Assembly: GCF_003231305.1 (NCBI RefSeq)
Contig: NZ_QKVM01000017.1
Coordinates: 39,971-103,970, forward strand
DNA from: Pseudomonas sichuanensis
GTDB taxonomy: Bacteria > Pseudomonadota > Gammaproteobacteria > Pseudomonadales > Pseudomonadaceae
DNA: 64,000 nt
Direction of reading: 5' to 3'
In this document: one piece after another, positions 35,148 through 44,737 of the stretch
Layout: each line of letters starts with the position of its first letter
How positions within the stretch are numbered: the first letter of the stretch is position 1
The notes under the pieces: generated by a model
Told to the model about the DNA's origin: nothing
The model's database searches: none
The model's input: only the letters and a program-made list of their open reading frames with translations
Translations under genes and position numbers: made by a program

Positions 35148-35496
35148 ACTGACCGTGTTCCGCGAACTGGATATCCAACCGATGCGCGACCTTCCTTTTT
35201 TTGAAGAGGTCTTGGAAGGCACCCCTCATACGCTGACGTCCAAGTACTATCACGATGAACAGCAAGGTCGCATTTCCGGAGAATGGCAAGCCAGCACCGG
35301 AGCGTGGCGCATCGACTACAAAGTTTGGGAGTTCTGCCATGTCCTGAGTGGATGCTGCGTCATCGAGCTTGAGGGTTGCGCCCCCATCACACTGGCCGCT
35401 GGCGACACGTTCATTATCGAACCGGGCGCCAAGGGCAAATGGACCGTGCTGGAAGACATGAAAAAGAACTTTGTGATCCTCTTGCCCGCGAACTAG
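35137..35496 (+). CDS. Small cupin protein (DUF861-like)
   Basis: 119 residues. Single cupin fold with KVWEFCHVLSGCCVIELEG and AAGDTFIIEPGAKGKWTV, the pattern of EutQ/ureidoglycine-aminohydrolase-like cupins. It overlaps the upstream GNAT gene, which suggests a shared small-molecule pathway. Substrate is unknown. Confidence 0.75.
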   Translation: MNNKLTVFRELDIQPMRDLPFFEEVLEGTPHTLTSKYYHDEQQGRISGEWQASTGAWRIDYKVWEFCHVLSGCCVIELEGCAPITLAAGDTFIIEPGAKGKWTVLEDMKKNFVILLPAN

Positions 35497-35528
35497 GGTT
35501 GAACTGGCCTAATGATTTTGGCTCCCTT

Positions 35529-36440
35529 CTAAATCAGCCGATCGGAGCAGCCTGGCTCCTCAAGTTGCTTGGCCACTTTCATCGCCAGTTCGACGAAGAC
35601 CCTCGCTGCAGCCGTTTGGTAAACCCCTTTTCGTTGCATCAGAACAGCAGTGCGTTGCAAGCGCTGCTGGTCTAACTCGATAGCGACCAACTGCTCGTGA
35701 GCCAGGGCGATGTTGGCCGGCAACAAGGTCGCAAGCGTGGTCCTGCTGACCACCTCGATAAGCGCACTGATGGTATTGGCCTCCACTTGTACGTGAGGGC
35801 GAATGTTGTGCTGGCGGCAGTAGCTGTCGATCTGCTCACGCGTGGCGAATTCGGCGCTCAAGAGTATCAACGATTCTGAGTTCAACGCCTCCAGGCCAAT
35901 ACTGCCCGTCGTGGCGAGAGGATGATGCTTGCCGACCACCAGCGCGAGAGTTTCGACCAGTAGCGCCTGGGCCTCAAGGTCCAGATGATGGCCGTTGTCG
36001 AACGCGATGCCCACATCCACCTCGTCGGCCAACAACAGTTCTTCCAGCGCCTCTTGAGCGATCTCTCGCAGCACCAGCGTGATGTTCGGGTATCGGCTAT
36101 GGAACGCCTCGACCAGCGGGCCAACGAGGTAGCTGGTGAATGTTGGTGTTACCCCCACTCGAAGTGATCCGCGGCTCAGATCGCCGAGGTCATCAATGGC
36201 TCGTTTTGCCTCCTGCAGTTCCTGCGCGGCTCGTTTGGCATAGCGCAGGTACACCTCGCCGGCATCGGTCAATCGCGTGGTCCGGCCGGAACGATCGAAC
36301 AACGGTGTGCCGAGGCTCTCTTCCAGTTGCCGGACCTGCTGCGACAACGCCGGTTGAGACACATGCAAGGCCGCTGCGGCGCGCGTGAAACTGAGGTGGT
36401 TTGCCACTGCGATGAAGTACTGGATGTGCCGGGCAAGCAT
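35529..36440 (-). CDS. cynR: LysR-family regulator of cyanate genes (CynR)
   Basis: 303 residues. Helix-turn-helix [27 protein letters not shown], wing [12 protein letters not shown], and a full effector domain. It is divergent by 112 bases from carbonic anhydrase and cyanase genes, the same arrangement as E. coli cynR-cynTS. The gap has an AT-rich stretch at 36450-36500 suited to LysR binding. Confidence 0.88.
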   Translation of the reverse strand: MLARHIQYFIAVANHLSFTRAAAALHVSQPALSQQVRQLEESLGTPLFDRSGRTTRLTDAGEVYLRYAKRAAQELQEAKRAIDDLGDLSRGSLRVGVTPTFTSYLVGPLVEAFHSRYPNITLVLREIAQEALEELLLADEVDVGIAFDNGHHLDLEAQALLVETLALVVGKHHPLATTGSIGLEALNSESLILLSAEFATREQIDSYCRQHNIRPHVQVEANTISALIEVVSRTTLATLLPANIALAHEQLVAIELDQQRLQRTAVLMQRKGVYQTAAARVFVELAMKVAKQLEEPGCSDRLI

Positions 36441-36552
36441 GGGTGCACCTATAAGATTATCTGATCTGCCTGATCATAAATCAGACTTTTACCTTATTGA
36501 AGGTGCTGCGTAACCTTTGCTTCAACACATCGCGTCACTCAAGGAGTCAGCC

Positions 36553-37212
36553 ATGAAAGACATCATCGACGGGTTTCTGAAGTTCCAGAAAGACGCCTAT
36601 CCCGAGCGCGTCAAACTGTTCAAGGATCTGGCCAGCCAGCAGAGCCCACGTGCCCTGTTCATCTCATGCTCCGACAGCCGCCTGGTGCCGGAGCTGGTCA
36701 CCCAGCGCGAACCCGGGGACCTGTTCGTCATCCGCAATGCAGGCAACATCGTGCCGTCCTACGGGCCCGAGCCTGGAGGCGTATCGGCCTCGGTCGAATA
36801 CGCAGTGGCGGCCTTGCAGGTTTCCGACATCGTCATCTGCGGCCACTCCGATTGCGGCGCCATGACGGCCATCGCCACTTGCAAATGCCTGGACCACATG
36901 CCCGCAGTGGCCGGCTGGCTGCGCTACGCCGATTCCGCCCGAGTGGTTAACGAAGCCCGCAACCATTTCGGCCCGCAGGCCAAGGTCGAAGCCATGGTGC
37001 GCGAAAACGTGATCGCCCAGCTTGCCAACATCCAGACCCACCCCTCGGTGCGCCTGGCCCTGGAAGAAGGCCGCGTGACATTGCATGGCTGGATCTACGA
37101 CATCGAAAGCGGGCTGATCGAAGCCTTCGATGGCAGCACCGGCACATTCGTGTCCCTCGCCGACAACCCCGAAGTGCACGCCGTTTCCCATCAACCCAAG
37201 CGCGTTGCCTGA
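36553..37212 (+). CDS. cynT: Beta-class carbonic anhydrase
   Basis: 219 residues with an AAGGAG site. Zinc ligands are visible: C39 and D41 (ISCSDSR), H98 and C101 (CGHSDCGAM). This is a beta-carbonic anhydrase of CynT type, regenerating bicarbonate consumed by cyanase. It lies 26 bases before cynS, so the two are co-transcribed. Confidence 0.93.
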   Translation: MKDIIDGFLKFQKDAYPERVKLFKDLASQQSPRALFISCSDSRLVPELVTQREPGDLFVIRNAGNIVPSYGPEPGGVSASVEYAVAALQVSDIVICGHSDCGAMTAIATCKCLDHMPAVAGWLRYADSARVVNEARNHFGPQAKVEAMVRENVIAQLANIQTHPSVRLALEEGRVTLHGWIYDIESGLIEAFDGSTGTFVSLADNPEVHAVSHQPKRVA

Positions 37213-37238
37213 ACATCTTTCAACCAAGGAGAAGCACC

Positions 37239-37709
37239 ATGATCCAATCGCAAATCAGCCAGAATGCCCGCCTTGCCCTGAGCGAAGTTATCCTTCTGGC
37301 CAAAGCCCGCAAAGACCTCTCGTTCTCGCAGATCACCGAAGGCACCGGTTTGTCCGAAGCGTTCGTCACCGCGGCACTGCTGGGCCAGCACCCATTGCCG
37401 GCGAGCGCCGCCCAGGTGGTGGGTGACAAGCTCGGCCTCGACGCGGACGGCATCGCACTGCTGCAGACCGTGCCACTGCGCGGCAGCATTCAAAATGGTA
37501 TTCCGACCGACCCGACTATCTACCGCTTTTACGAGATGTTGCAGGTGTACGGCACCACCTTGAAGGCGCTGGTTCATGAAAAGTTCGGCGACGGCATCAT
37601 CAGTGCCATCAATTTCAAGCTGGACATCAAGAAAGTCGAAGACCCCGAGGGCGGCTCGCGCGCAGTGATCACCTTGGATGGCAAATACCTGCCCACCAAA
37701 CCGTTCTGA
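37239..37709 (+). CDS. cynS: Cyanate hydratase (cyanase)
   Basis: 156 residues, the exact family length. The catalytic triad aligns at the canonical positions: R96 and E99 (IYRFYEM) and S122 (GIISAIN). The N-terminal helix-turn-helix-like domain and the C-terminal dimerisation domain are both present. It turns cyanate plus bicarbonate into ammonia and CO2 in the cytoplasm. A strong hairpin follows at 37727-37754. Confidence 0.96.
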   Translation: MIQSQISQNARLALSEVILLAKARKDLSFSQITEGTGLSEAFVTAALLGQHPLPASAAQVVGDKLGLDADGIALLQTVPLRGSIQNGIPTDPTIYRFYEMLQVYGTTLKALVHEKFGDGIISAINFKLDIKKVEDPEGGSRAVITLDGKYLPTKPF

Positions 37710-37726
37710 TTTGGCTGCAACACATG

Positions 37727-37754
37727 GGCTGGGCCGCAACTTCGCGGCCCAGCC
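37727..37754 (+). terminator. Strong hairpin after cynS
   Basis: GGCTGGGCCGC pairs perfectly with GCGGCCCAGCC around a six-base loop. No T-run follows, so it may be an attenuating hairpin or an mRNA 3' stabiliser rather than a strong intrinsic terminator. Confidence 0.5.
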
Positions 37755-37775
37755 ACAACCTGAAGGTGATCAAAA

Positions 37776-38033
37776 TTGAAAGCGTTGTTCGCATTGATAC
37801 TCGGCGCGCTGTGCAACGTGACGATGGCTGCTGACGTTGAGCAACAGGTCGAGCAGACACCGGTCGAACAGTACAGCTACACCCAGCACCTCGATATTGC
37901 CCGTGTCATTTCCATGAGCGAGGTCCCCAATGTCTGTCAGGTAGTGCCCGCTCGCATGACGTACGAAGACTCCCAAGGCAATGAGCATGTGCTTGAGTAC
38001 CGCGTGATGGGCAATGGTTGCTCGAATAACTGA
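37776..38033 (+). CDS. DUF2790 small secreted protein
   Basis: 85 residues. It starts with TTG at 37776, supported by a GAAGGTGAT site. Signal peptide MKALFALILGALCNVTMA; the mature part has the DUF2790 hallmarks QHLDIARVI, CQVVPARMTYEDSQG and EYRVMGNGC with two conserved cysteines. A periplasmic protein common in pseudomonads; role unknown. It sits between cynS and an amidohydrolase gene. Confidence 0.8.
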   Translation: MKALFALILGALCNVTMAADVEQQVEQTPVEQYSYTQHLDIARVISMSEVPNVCQVVPARMTYEDSQGNEHVLEYRVMGNGCSNN

Positions 38034-38080
38034 GCCCGGCCTTCGCAGCGCTACAGCGCTCATTATGAGGACTGAAGTTG

Positions 38081-39304
38081 ATGGACCTTATCTTTCGAAA
38101 TGTACGCATTGACGACGCCCAGCCACCGGTAGATGTGGCTGTGCAAGCAGGCAAAATCGCTGAGATCGCGCCACACATCGCCACCACGGCGGAGCGCGAA
38201 ATCCAAGGCGACGGCAATGTGCTTGTCGCTGGGTTTGTCGAAGGCCACCTGCACCTGGAAAAAGCCAACGTCATGCAGCGCAAGGCCAATCGTTCCGGCA
38301 CCTTGAAGGAAGCGATCGCCGTCACCGCCGAACTGAAGCCCACACTGACCCGTGAGGATATCCGCGAACGGTCGATCCAAGTGCTGCGCGCATTGGTACA
38401 AGCCGGTACCACGCATGTGCGCGCCCATGCCGAGTTCGACCCCGCCCAAGGCTTCACCGGGCTTGAAGTGGTGCTGGAGTTGCGCGAGCAGTTCCGTGAG
38501 GTGATCGACATCCAGGTCGTGGCCTTTCCGCAAGAAGGCATTCTCAAGCTGCCTGGCATGCAGGCCATGATGGCCCAGGCAATGGAGATGGGGGCCGATG
38601 TGGTGGGCGGCATTCCCTACAACGACGTGTCGCCGCAGGAGCACATTGATTTCGTCTTTGACTTGGCCAAGCGCTACGACAAAGACATCGACTTGCACCA
38701 GGACTTCGCCGATGACGCCGAGCACATGACCATCGAGTACGTGGCACGTCGAACCATTGCCGAAGGCTACCAAGGGCGGGTCTGCGTTGGGCACCTGACC
38801 AGCCTGGCCGCCGTCTCGCCAGCGCGGCAGGCACAGGTCATCGCGTTGCTACGTGAGGCCGACATCAGCGTCATGTGCCTGCCCGCCACCGACCTGCACC
38901 TGGGGGCTCGGGGTGACAGTCACAATGTAAGACGCACCCTGACACCTGTGCGTGCGCTGCGCGACGGCGGTGTCACGGTTTGCCTGGCCACCAACAACAT
39001 CCGAAACGCATTCACACCCTATGGCACTGGCGACCTGTTGCACATTGCACAGCTGGCCATTCCTGCGTGCCACCTGGGCGGCGCGGATGATCAGGCCACC
39101 GTGTTGCCGATGCTCACGACAAACCCTGCCAAAGCCTTGGGGTTGAAACACCACGGTTTGGCGGTGGGCAATGATGCCGACCTGGTGCTGGTCGATTGCC
39201 GTGCCGTGGCCGATGTCATTCTCGACTTGCCGACACGGTTGATGGTGCTCAAGCGCGGCAAGGTGGTGGCAACGGCTGAGCATCGTAGGTCAGTCGCGTT
39301 TTGA
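38081..39304 (+). CDS. Amidohydrolase (cytosine-deaminase-like) with altered active site
   Basis: 407 residues from the ATG at 38081. Metallo-dependent hydrolase fold: H56-x-H58 (GHLHLE), H206 (LHQDF), H238 (CVGHLTS). The E. coli CodA catalytic Glu of HCDE is Phe209 here, and the metal-binding Asp is Asn305 (LATNN). So classical cytosine deaminase chemistry is doubtful. The closest look is to CodA/AtzC-type amidohydrolases. It follows the cyanase operon and may belong to a related nitrogen-scavenging pathway; the substrate is unknown. Confidence 0.75.
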   Translation: MDLIFRNVRIDDAQPPVDVAVQAGKIAEIAPHIATTAEREIQGDGNVLVAGFVEGHLHLEKANVMQRKANRSGTLKEAIAVTAELKPTLTREDIRERSIQVLRALVQAGTTHVRAHAEFDPAQGFTGLEVVLELREQFREVIDIQVVAFPQEGILKLPGMQAMMAQAMEMGADVVGGIPYNDVSPQEHIDFVFDLAKRYDKDIDLHQDFADDAEHMTIEYVARRTIAEGYQGRVCVGHLTSLAAVSPARQAQVIALLREADISVMCLPATDLHLGARGDSHNVRRTLTPVRALRDGGVTVCLATNNIRNAFTPYGTGDLLHIAQLAIPACHLGGADDQATVLPMLTTNPAKALGLKHHGLAVGNDADLVLVDCRAVADVILDLPTRLMVLKRGKVVATAEHRRSVAF

Positions 39305-39432
39305 GGCCATCTTGAAGATGTTGTAATCAAGCAAGCGCATTTATGGGACGGTCGCTCGTGGGAAGGCTTCTCGAACCAACCTTTCGACTTCGGCCCTGTT
39401 CACTAGGCCAAGCGAATGGCCTTGCCAGGAGG

Positions 39433-39837
39433 CTAGGGCGTCGGGGCATGCAGATGGGCAGGTAAGTGGGGAGTGATCAGGCCGTTGGCAATGGCGCTGG
39501 CTTCAAGCTTCGCATGCTCCGTGCTCAGCAGGACATAAGCAGCTTGCAGCGTGGCGATCTTCGTTTGAATTTCGGCCATCTTGCTGGCGACCAAGGCTAA
39601 GCCTTGTGCGCAATCGATCTTGTTGCCTCGCTTGGCTGCAAGTATTTCTCCAATCTCAGCGAGGGAGAAACCGCCACTCTGGGCGCTCTGAATAAAGGCC
39701 AGGTCAACAACCGTCTGATCGCTGTAGCTGCGGTAATTGTTGGCTTGTCGTTGTGCCACGATAAGCCCGAGCTGTTCGTAATAGCGCAATGCATGCCGGC
39801 CGACACCGCTGCGGCGCTCCAACTCTCCAACGTTCAC
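39433..39837 (-). CDS. MerR-family regulator
   Basis: 134 residues. N-terminal MerR helix-turn-helix MNVGELERRSGVGRHALRYYEQLGLI, then a coiled-coil dimerisation region (LVASKMAEIQTKIATLQAA). No Cys-rich metal site. It is divergent from the epimerase gene and faces a MerR-type promoter at 39850-39880. Confidence 0.88.
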   Translation of the reverse strand: MNVGELERRSGVGRHALRYYEQLGLIVAQRQANNYRSYSDQTVVDLAFIQSAQSGGFSLAEIGEILAAKRGNKIDCAQGLALVASKMAEIQTKIATLQAAYVLLSTEHAKLEASAIANGLITPHLPAHLHAPTP

Positions 39838-39849
39838 ACTAAAAACTCC

Positions 39850-39880
39850 TTGACTGTAGAGCGCACTCTACACCTTAGCC
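39850..39880 (+). promoter_or_regulatory. MerR-type promoter of the epimerase gene
   Basis: A -35-like TTGACT at 39850 is followed by the dyad GTAGAG-CGCA-CTCTAC (39856-39871). This dyad in the spacer is typical of MerR operators; the -10 region about 19 bases on (TTAGCC) is weak, as expected for MerR activation. Confidence 0.6.
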
Positions 39881-39910
39881 TGCACCCATTATCCAAACCA
39901 GGAATCAGGC

Positions 39911-40975
39911 ATGAGCGTGGAATGCTTCGTCACCGGCGGCAGTGGATTTGTGGGCCAACACTTACTGGCCCGTCTTACTGCGACAGGGTACAAAACCTGG
40001 GTGCTTATGCGTACCCCGGGCAACATTGAGCGTCTCAGAAAACAGGTAGGACAACTGGGCGGTAATCCTGCGTATATCCATGCCGTTGAGGGCGATATCA
40101 GCAGAGAGGGGCTTGGGCTCAGCGAGGCGGACATGCAGTGCGTGTCTTCGGCCTCTGTGATCTTCCACCTCGCGGCGGAGTTTTCCTGGGGGCTGTCCAT
40201 GGAGCGCGCCCGAGCAGTCAATGTGCAAGGGGCGCTGAGGGTCGCCAAGCTTGCGGCGAGCCAGCGCATCCGATTGCTGATGGTGGGCGGCTTCATGCTG
40301 CAGAACCTTAACCACCTGGCCAGTATCGGTGTTGATGATGAGTGCCCTGAAAACACAAACTGGCCCGCAGTCTACCGCCGTGTAGGTGGCTACGAAGGCA
40401 GCAAGATCGAGTCCCATTTTGCCGTCATCCGTTATATGCAGGATGCGGGCGCGGACTACACCATCGTTCATCCTGCTACGGTGTGCGGCCACAGCGAGAG
40501 TGGCCACATCCTGGAAGGACAGCCTCTGGCCGAACTCATTCGAAATCTGGCACAAGGTCGGTTCAAAGCGGTCCCCGGTTCCTCCAGGCACTGGTTGCCA
40601 ATAGTCAGCGTCGACTACCTGGTGGCGATGATGACCTGTGTGGCGTTCGATCCTTCGATGGCCAACCGGCAGGCCCTGGCGCTCTATGAGCACACATTGA
40701 GCCTGCAGGGGATGCTTGAGCAGATCGCAAAAACGCTGGAGGTCAAGGCGCCCCGTCGGCATGTACCGATAAGGTTGCTCAGGTGGCTTTTGATGATCCC
40801 CGGGCTGGCAGCACGATTTGCGATCAGCGCCGAGTCATTGGATTTCATCCAGACGCAGCGCTTCGATATGAGTAATAGCGAGCAATTAGAGCTGAAGTAT
40901 CAGTTAACACATCCCGATATGGCGCGGGCTCTGGAAAAGACGGTGCGCTACGTCAAGGATCACTTTCTCCACTGA
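39911..40975 (+). CDS. NAD-dependent epimerase/dehydratase (extended SDR)
   Basis: 354 residues. Rossmann motif TGGSGFVG at 8-15; catalytic YEGSK fits YxxxK. It is an extended SDR of the sugar-nucleotide epimerase or dihydroflavonol reductase type. It is expressed divergently from a MerR gene, so it may respond to an electrophile or drug-like effector. The exact reaction is unknown. Confidence 0.82.
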   Translation: MSVECFVTGGSGFVGQHLLARLTATGYKTWVLMRTPGNIERLRKQVGQLGGNPAYIHAVEGDISREGLGLSEADMQCVSSASVIFHLAAEFSWGLSMERARAVNVQGALRVAKLAASQRIRLLMVGGFMLQNLNHLASIGVDDECPENTNWPAVYRRVGGYEGSKIESHFAVIRYMQDAGADYTIVHPATVCGHSESGHILEGQPLAELIRNLAQGRFKAVPGSSRHWLPIVSVDYLVAMMTCVAFDPSMANRQALALYEHTLSLQGMLEQIAKTLEVKAPRRHVPIRLLRWLLMIPGLAARFAISAESLDFIQTQRFDMSNSEQLELKYQLTHPDMARALEKTVRYVKDHFLH

Positions 40976-41177
40976 GGCAGGCCATTTGTAATGGCTCAAG
41001 GCATGCGTGTGACAGCGAGTGCTTGCGACCCATTGCAGCCGGTGGGCACTCGCTAAGCACCAACCGTCTATGGAGCCAGTCAAGAGAGCTGCGACTTGGC
41101 GAAGATGCTTCGACTGCGTTGCCAACGATAAGCTAGCCCCCTGTTACACTCGCCGCCTTGGACACTGAGAATCTGCA

Positions 41178-41789
41178 ATGAAATGGACCACAGCAGTGCT
41201 CGTTGTTGCTCTTTCGCTGGGAGGATGCGCCGTGAGCAAACCAACCTGGAGAGCGACCTCTTCGACGGACGAGTCCACCAACAAGACGACCATGATGGTC
41301 AGCACTGGCGACACATACAGTGCAAGCTGGTTCTTCACCAGACCGGTGTACTACTTCCCGGTGATTCGCAAGGACGGTGATGAGCTTTTAGTTGGAGTGA
41401 TGTCCGGCGGCAGGGCCAGGCTGCCGGTCGGTACCGTGCAGCTGCTTGTCGATCGACATGAAGCCTGGACCATCACCCCGCAGGAAAACCCGGTGAGTCT
41501 CTCCCCGGCCGTTTTCCCGAAGTATGTGGCTGCCTCTGGTGAGCACGCTGAAATCGTCAAAAATGCCGAAAAGCAGGCCATTGATGCCGCTACGCAAATG
41601 ATGAGCCCCTACACGCTGGCCTCCGGCGAAAAAGCAAAGCAGATCATCCGGGATCTTGTGACTGGGCAAAAGCTGCAGTACCGCATTGTGGCTATCGATC
41701 AAGCTGCCTCGACCACTGGCGAAGCTGTCATCGATCGGTCGTTCTCTCAAGCCCTTCGTGCGATCGGCATCGACCCCGACACTTTGTGA
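41178..41789 (+). CDS. Lipoprotein of unknown function
   Basis: 203 residues. Lipobox LGGC at residues 14-17 (MKWTTAVLVVALSLGGC), with Ala at +2, which favours the outer membrane. The mature domain has no family I recognise. It stands alone. Confidence 0.65.
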   Translation: MKWTTAVLVVALSLGGCAVSKPTWRATSSTDESTNKTTMMVSTGDTYSASWFFTRPVYYFPVIRKDGDELLVGVMSGGRARLPVGTVQLLVDRHEAWTITPQENPVSLSPAVFPKYVAASGEHAEIVKNAEKQAIDAATQMMSPYTLASGEKAKQIIRDLVTGQKLQYRIVAIDQAASTTGEAVIDRSFSQALRAIGIDPDTL

Positions 41790-42159
41790 GCAAACGCTGC
41801 TCATCACACCCTGGTGCCCAGCCGACTCTGTGGTTCACGCCTACGCGCGGCACAGGAATTCGCACCTTCGTTGCAAAGCAATGGCTGCGAAGCGCTTGGG
41901 ATTAATGAACAACACTCTGAACCCTTGCCGATCTAACCGTACACCTAGGTCGATCAATGCTGACGAAAATCTACCCGTGAGTGTCAGCTTCGGGTCGAAA
42001 GCAGCCGTTCGCGAGTGACCGCTTTGGAACCATTGGTTCTACCCGGACACCCGATAGCGCTGCTGGCTATTCGAAACTTGCTTTCGCTGCTGTCTTTGCC
42101 TCTAGAGCTGGCATCCTATGGGTCAAGAACGCCAGCGCACGAAGGGCTTGCGGAAAGCG
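41790..42159. other. Intergenic region, no supported gene
   Basis: Contains a copy of the dispersed GGGTCGAAAGCAGCC repeat at about 41991-42006. Open frames here lack ribosome sites. Confidence 0.45.
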
Positions 42160-42291
42160 TTAGTGGCAGTGACGCTCGCCCGTTTTGTGATTGGTGTGGC
42201 AACCCTTGGAGTCGGTACCGCCGCTGTGTGCGAAGGCAGCAACCGAGGAGATCGACAAGACTGCTGCGATCACGAGAGAAAGAATTTTCAT
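42160..42291 (-). CDS. Small secreted YHYH-type His/Cys peptide
   Basis: 43 residues, read directly from the reverse complement. The ATG at 42291 has a GGAG site. A signal peptide MKILSLVIAAVLSISSVAAFA is followed by HSGGTDSKGCHTNHKTGERH and a final CH. This Gly-Cys-His-x-Asn...His-Cys-His pattern matches small YHYH-domain proteins that probably bind a metal in the periplasm. It is too short for routine gene finding. Confidence 0.72.
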   Translation of the reverse strand: MKILSLVIAAVLSISSVAAFAHSGGTDSKGCHTNHKTGERHCH

Positions 42292-42467
42292 CAGGCTACT
42301 CCATGCTTAGTGTTGTAATGGCAAATTGCCTCGCTGAGCATATGGCCAGGAGCATCCTCATAACAATCGTAATTGCCGCGAAGCCGATGAAAGGGATGAC
42401 TGGTATGGGTCGAAAGCGACCTCTCGCGGACGGCAGCAATCGGCCAATAGCAGACATTGATCTTCCT

Positions 42468-43367
42468 CTATGAGAGAGGGCCTCGTTGCCCAAAAGCCTC
42501 ACGTGCAAAATCCAAGAAGCTGCGCAGCTTGGGGGTCATTCTGCGGTCAGGGGCGTAGAGCATATGCATTGGGGAAGTCGGCACCGGATACTGCGGTAAC
42601 AGGCGTACCAACGTCCCATCACGCAGTGCATCACCCACCAGCTCTATCGGTTGTAGAACTACACCTAGACCAGCCACAGCTGCCGCCAGCAGCGGGTCGC
42701 CCTGATTGATCGTCAATTTGCTTGTAATCGGTATATCGAGACGCCCTTCCTGGCTATCGAAACTCCAGTGCGAGCGACCGTCAGAATAGGTAAACCCCAA
42801 ACACTCCTGCTGCTGTAGATCCCACGGATTCGTGATGGGAGGGCGGCGTGCAAGGTAGGACGGCGCAGCGCACAAAACCATCTGATAAGGCTCTAGTGGC
42901 ATTGCCTTCAATCCACTGCTCATCAGCTCGCCGATGCGGAATACCACGTCGTAACCATGATCGACGATATCGACCAGTTCGTTCGACAGAGCTAGGTCAA
43001 CAGACACTTCGGGATACCTGACCATGTACTCCAGCAGGCGTGGTGAAAGTACGCGAATCCCGAATGTAACTGGTGCGTTGATGCGAAGGCGGCCGCTTGG
43101 TGTGCCGCGCGTGGCAGCGGCCAGACTCTCGGCAGCTTGCATGTCTGCAAGGATCAGCTTTGCACGCTGATAGAAGGCGCGACCGAAGTCGGTGAGGCTC
43201 TGCTTGCGCGTAGTTCGATGCAGCAAGGAAACACCCAGGTGGTGTTCGAGCATTTTCACCTGTTTCCCCACCAGTTGAGGGGACAAGTTGAGATCGTCCG
43301 CAGCGGCGCTGAATGAACCCAACTCAACCGCTTTGACGAACGTCGCCATCTGGGTCAGACGATCCAT
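42468..43367 (-). CDS. LysR-family regulator
   Basis: 299 residues from the ATG at 43367. Helix-turn-helix AADDLNLSPQLVGKQVKMLE, wing LLHRTTRKQSLT, standard effector domain. It is divergent by 140 bases from a quinone-oxidoreductase-like gene, its likely target; this pairing is common for LysR-controlled oxidoreductases. Confidence 0.88.
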   Translation of the reverse strand: MDRLTQMATFVKAVELGSFSAAADDLNLSPQLVGKQVKMLEHHLGVSLLHRTTRKQSLTDFGRAFYQRAKLILADMQAAESLAAATRGTPSGRLRINAPVTFGIRVLSPRLLEYMVRYPEVSVDLALSNELVDIVDHGYDVVFRIGELMSSGLKAMPLEPYQMVLCAAPSYLARRPPITNPWDLQQQECLGFTYSDGRSHWSFDSQEGRLDIPITSKLTINQGDPLLAAAVAGLGVVLQPIELVGDALRDGTLVRLLPQYPVPTSPMHMLYAPDRRMTPKLRSFLDFAREAFGQRGPLS

Positions 43368-43507
43368 TGAAAACATCCTGTTTCTAGTTCTGTGTCATCG
43401 TAGGCCTTTATCCACCACCTTCCAACGTCTAAATTTTCGTCACCCTTCGAGTGTCCGGAGACTTTCCGGATGCACATCGAGGCCCACTCAAAAACGAGGT
43501 ATCCACG

Positions 43508-44497
43508 ATGTCACGCATTGTCAGAATCCATGAATACGGTGACGCCAGCGTTCTGAAGCTGGAAGATTTGGACGTACCGGCACCGGCAGCAACCGAGGTG
43601 CAGATTGGCGTCAAAGCTATTGGCTTGAACCGAGCCGAAGTGATGTTTCGCAATCACGCATACTTACAGGAGGCTGAGTTCCCCAGCCGCTTGGGCTACG
43701 AGGCCGCAGGCATCGTGGTTGCAGTAGGTAGCGACGTAACCGAGATCAAGGTTGGCGATGCAGTCGCGCTGATCCCGCCTCTGGACATTGCTCGCTGGGG
43801 CACTTACGCAGAGCTGGCCAATGTGCCGGGCCACCTGGTCGTGAAGAACCCCAAGAATTTGTCCTTTGAAGAGGCGGCTGCGTCCTGGATGCAGTACGTC
43901 ACCGCTTGGGGCGCACTGGTCGAACAAGCGAAATTGCGGCAAGGTGACTTTGTCATTGTCACCGCCGCATCAAGCAGTGTTGGCCTAGCCGCCTTCCAAA
44001 TCGCTCGTATGGTTGGCGCCACATCGATTGCGATCACTCGAACTCGCGCCAAGAAACAAGCCCTGCTGGATGCCGGCGCTGCACACGTTATCGTCAGTGA
44101 TGAAGAGAACATCGTCGAGCGCGTAATGGAGATAACTGGCGATCAAGGCGCCCGCGTAGTGTTCGATCCTGTGGGTGGGCCGTCCTTCGAACCTTTGACG
44201 CAGAGTATGGCCCGAGGCGGAATCTTGCTGGAGTACGGCGCGCTCAGTACCGAGCCGACACCATTCCCGTTGTTCACCGTGCTTGGCAAAAGCCTGACCC
44301 TCAAGGGCTATCTCTACGCAGAAATAGTGGCTGATCCAGAAGCCCTGACGCGGGCCAAGACCTTCATCCTAAAAGGGCTGGAGTCTGGTGCGTTGCGTCC
44401 GATCATCGCTAAGGTCTTCCCCCTGAGCGACATCCAGAATGCCCACCGTTTCCTTGAGGCCAATCAGCAGATCGGCAAGATCGTAGTTACTGTCTGA
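43508..44497 (+). CDS. MDR-family quinone/alcohol oxidoreductase
   Basis: 329 residues from the ATG at 43508. It is a medium-chain reductase: GLNRAEVMFR, GYEAAGIVVAVGSDV, and a nucleotide-binding TAASSSVGLAAFQIAR segment. The zinc-binding Cys cluster of classical alcohol dehydrogenases is absent, so a QOR-like NADPH reductase is more likely. It is divergent from a LysR gene. Confidence 0.85.
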   Translation: MSRIVRIHEYGDASVLKLEDLDVPAPAATEVQIGVKAIGLNRAEVMFRNHAYLQEAEFPSRLGYEAAGIVVAVGSDVTEIKVGDAVALIPPLDIARWGTYAELANVPGHLVVKNPKNLSFEEAAASWMQYVTAWGALVEQAKLRQGDFVIVTAASSSVGLAAFQIARMVGATSIAITRTRAKKQALLDAGAAHVIVSDEENIVERVMEITGDQGARVVFDPVGGPSFEPLTQSMARGGILLEYGALSTEPTPFPLFTVLGKSLTLKGYLYAEIVADPEALTRAKTFILKGLESGALRPIIAKVFPLSDIQNAHRFLEANQQIGKIVVTV

Positions 44498-44737
44498 TTA
44501 GTATTTACGGGGGCTGAGAGCGAATTCTTTCGGTCCCGAACTAACCCTCAGCCCAATGACCGCTTCTGGCCGTTAGCTGCCATCTTTTTTAAGGGCGGCT
44601 ATCGGGCGAAATCCGCCTTTTCGACAGTCCGCTATGGGTCGATTGCGGCCATTCAAAACCCGCACATACCCGAGCCTTCAGGTAGAACACTCATAGCCGC
44701 CTCGGCTAAGGTGGCCTTTTCTGAAATGGATTTCGCC

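Noticed and set aside
38081..39304. Naming the amidohydrolase codA
   Set aside because: The catalytic Glu and the metal-binding Asp of cytosine deaminase are replaced by Phe209 and Asn305.
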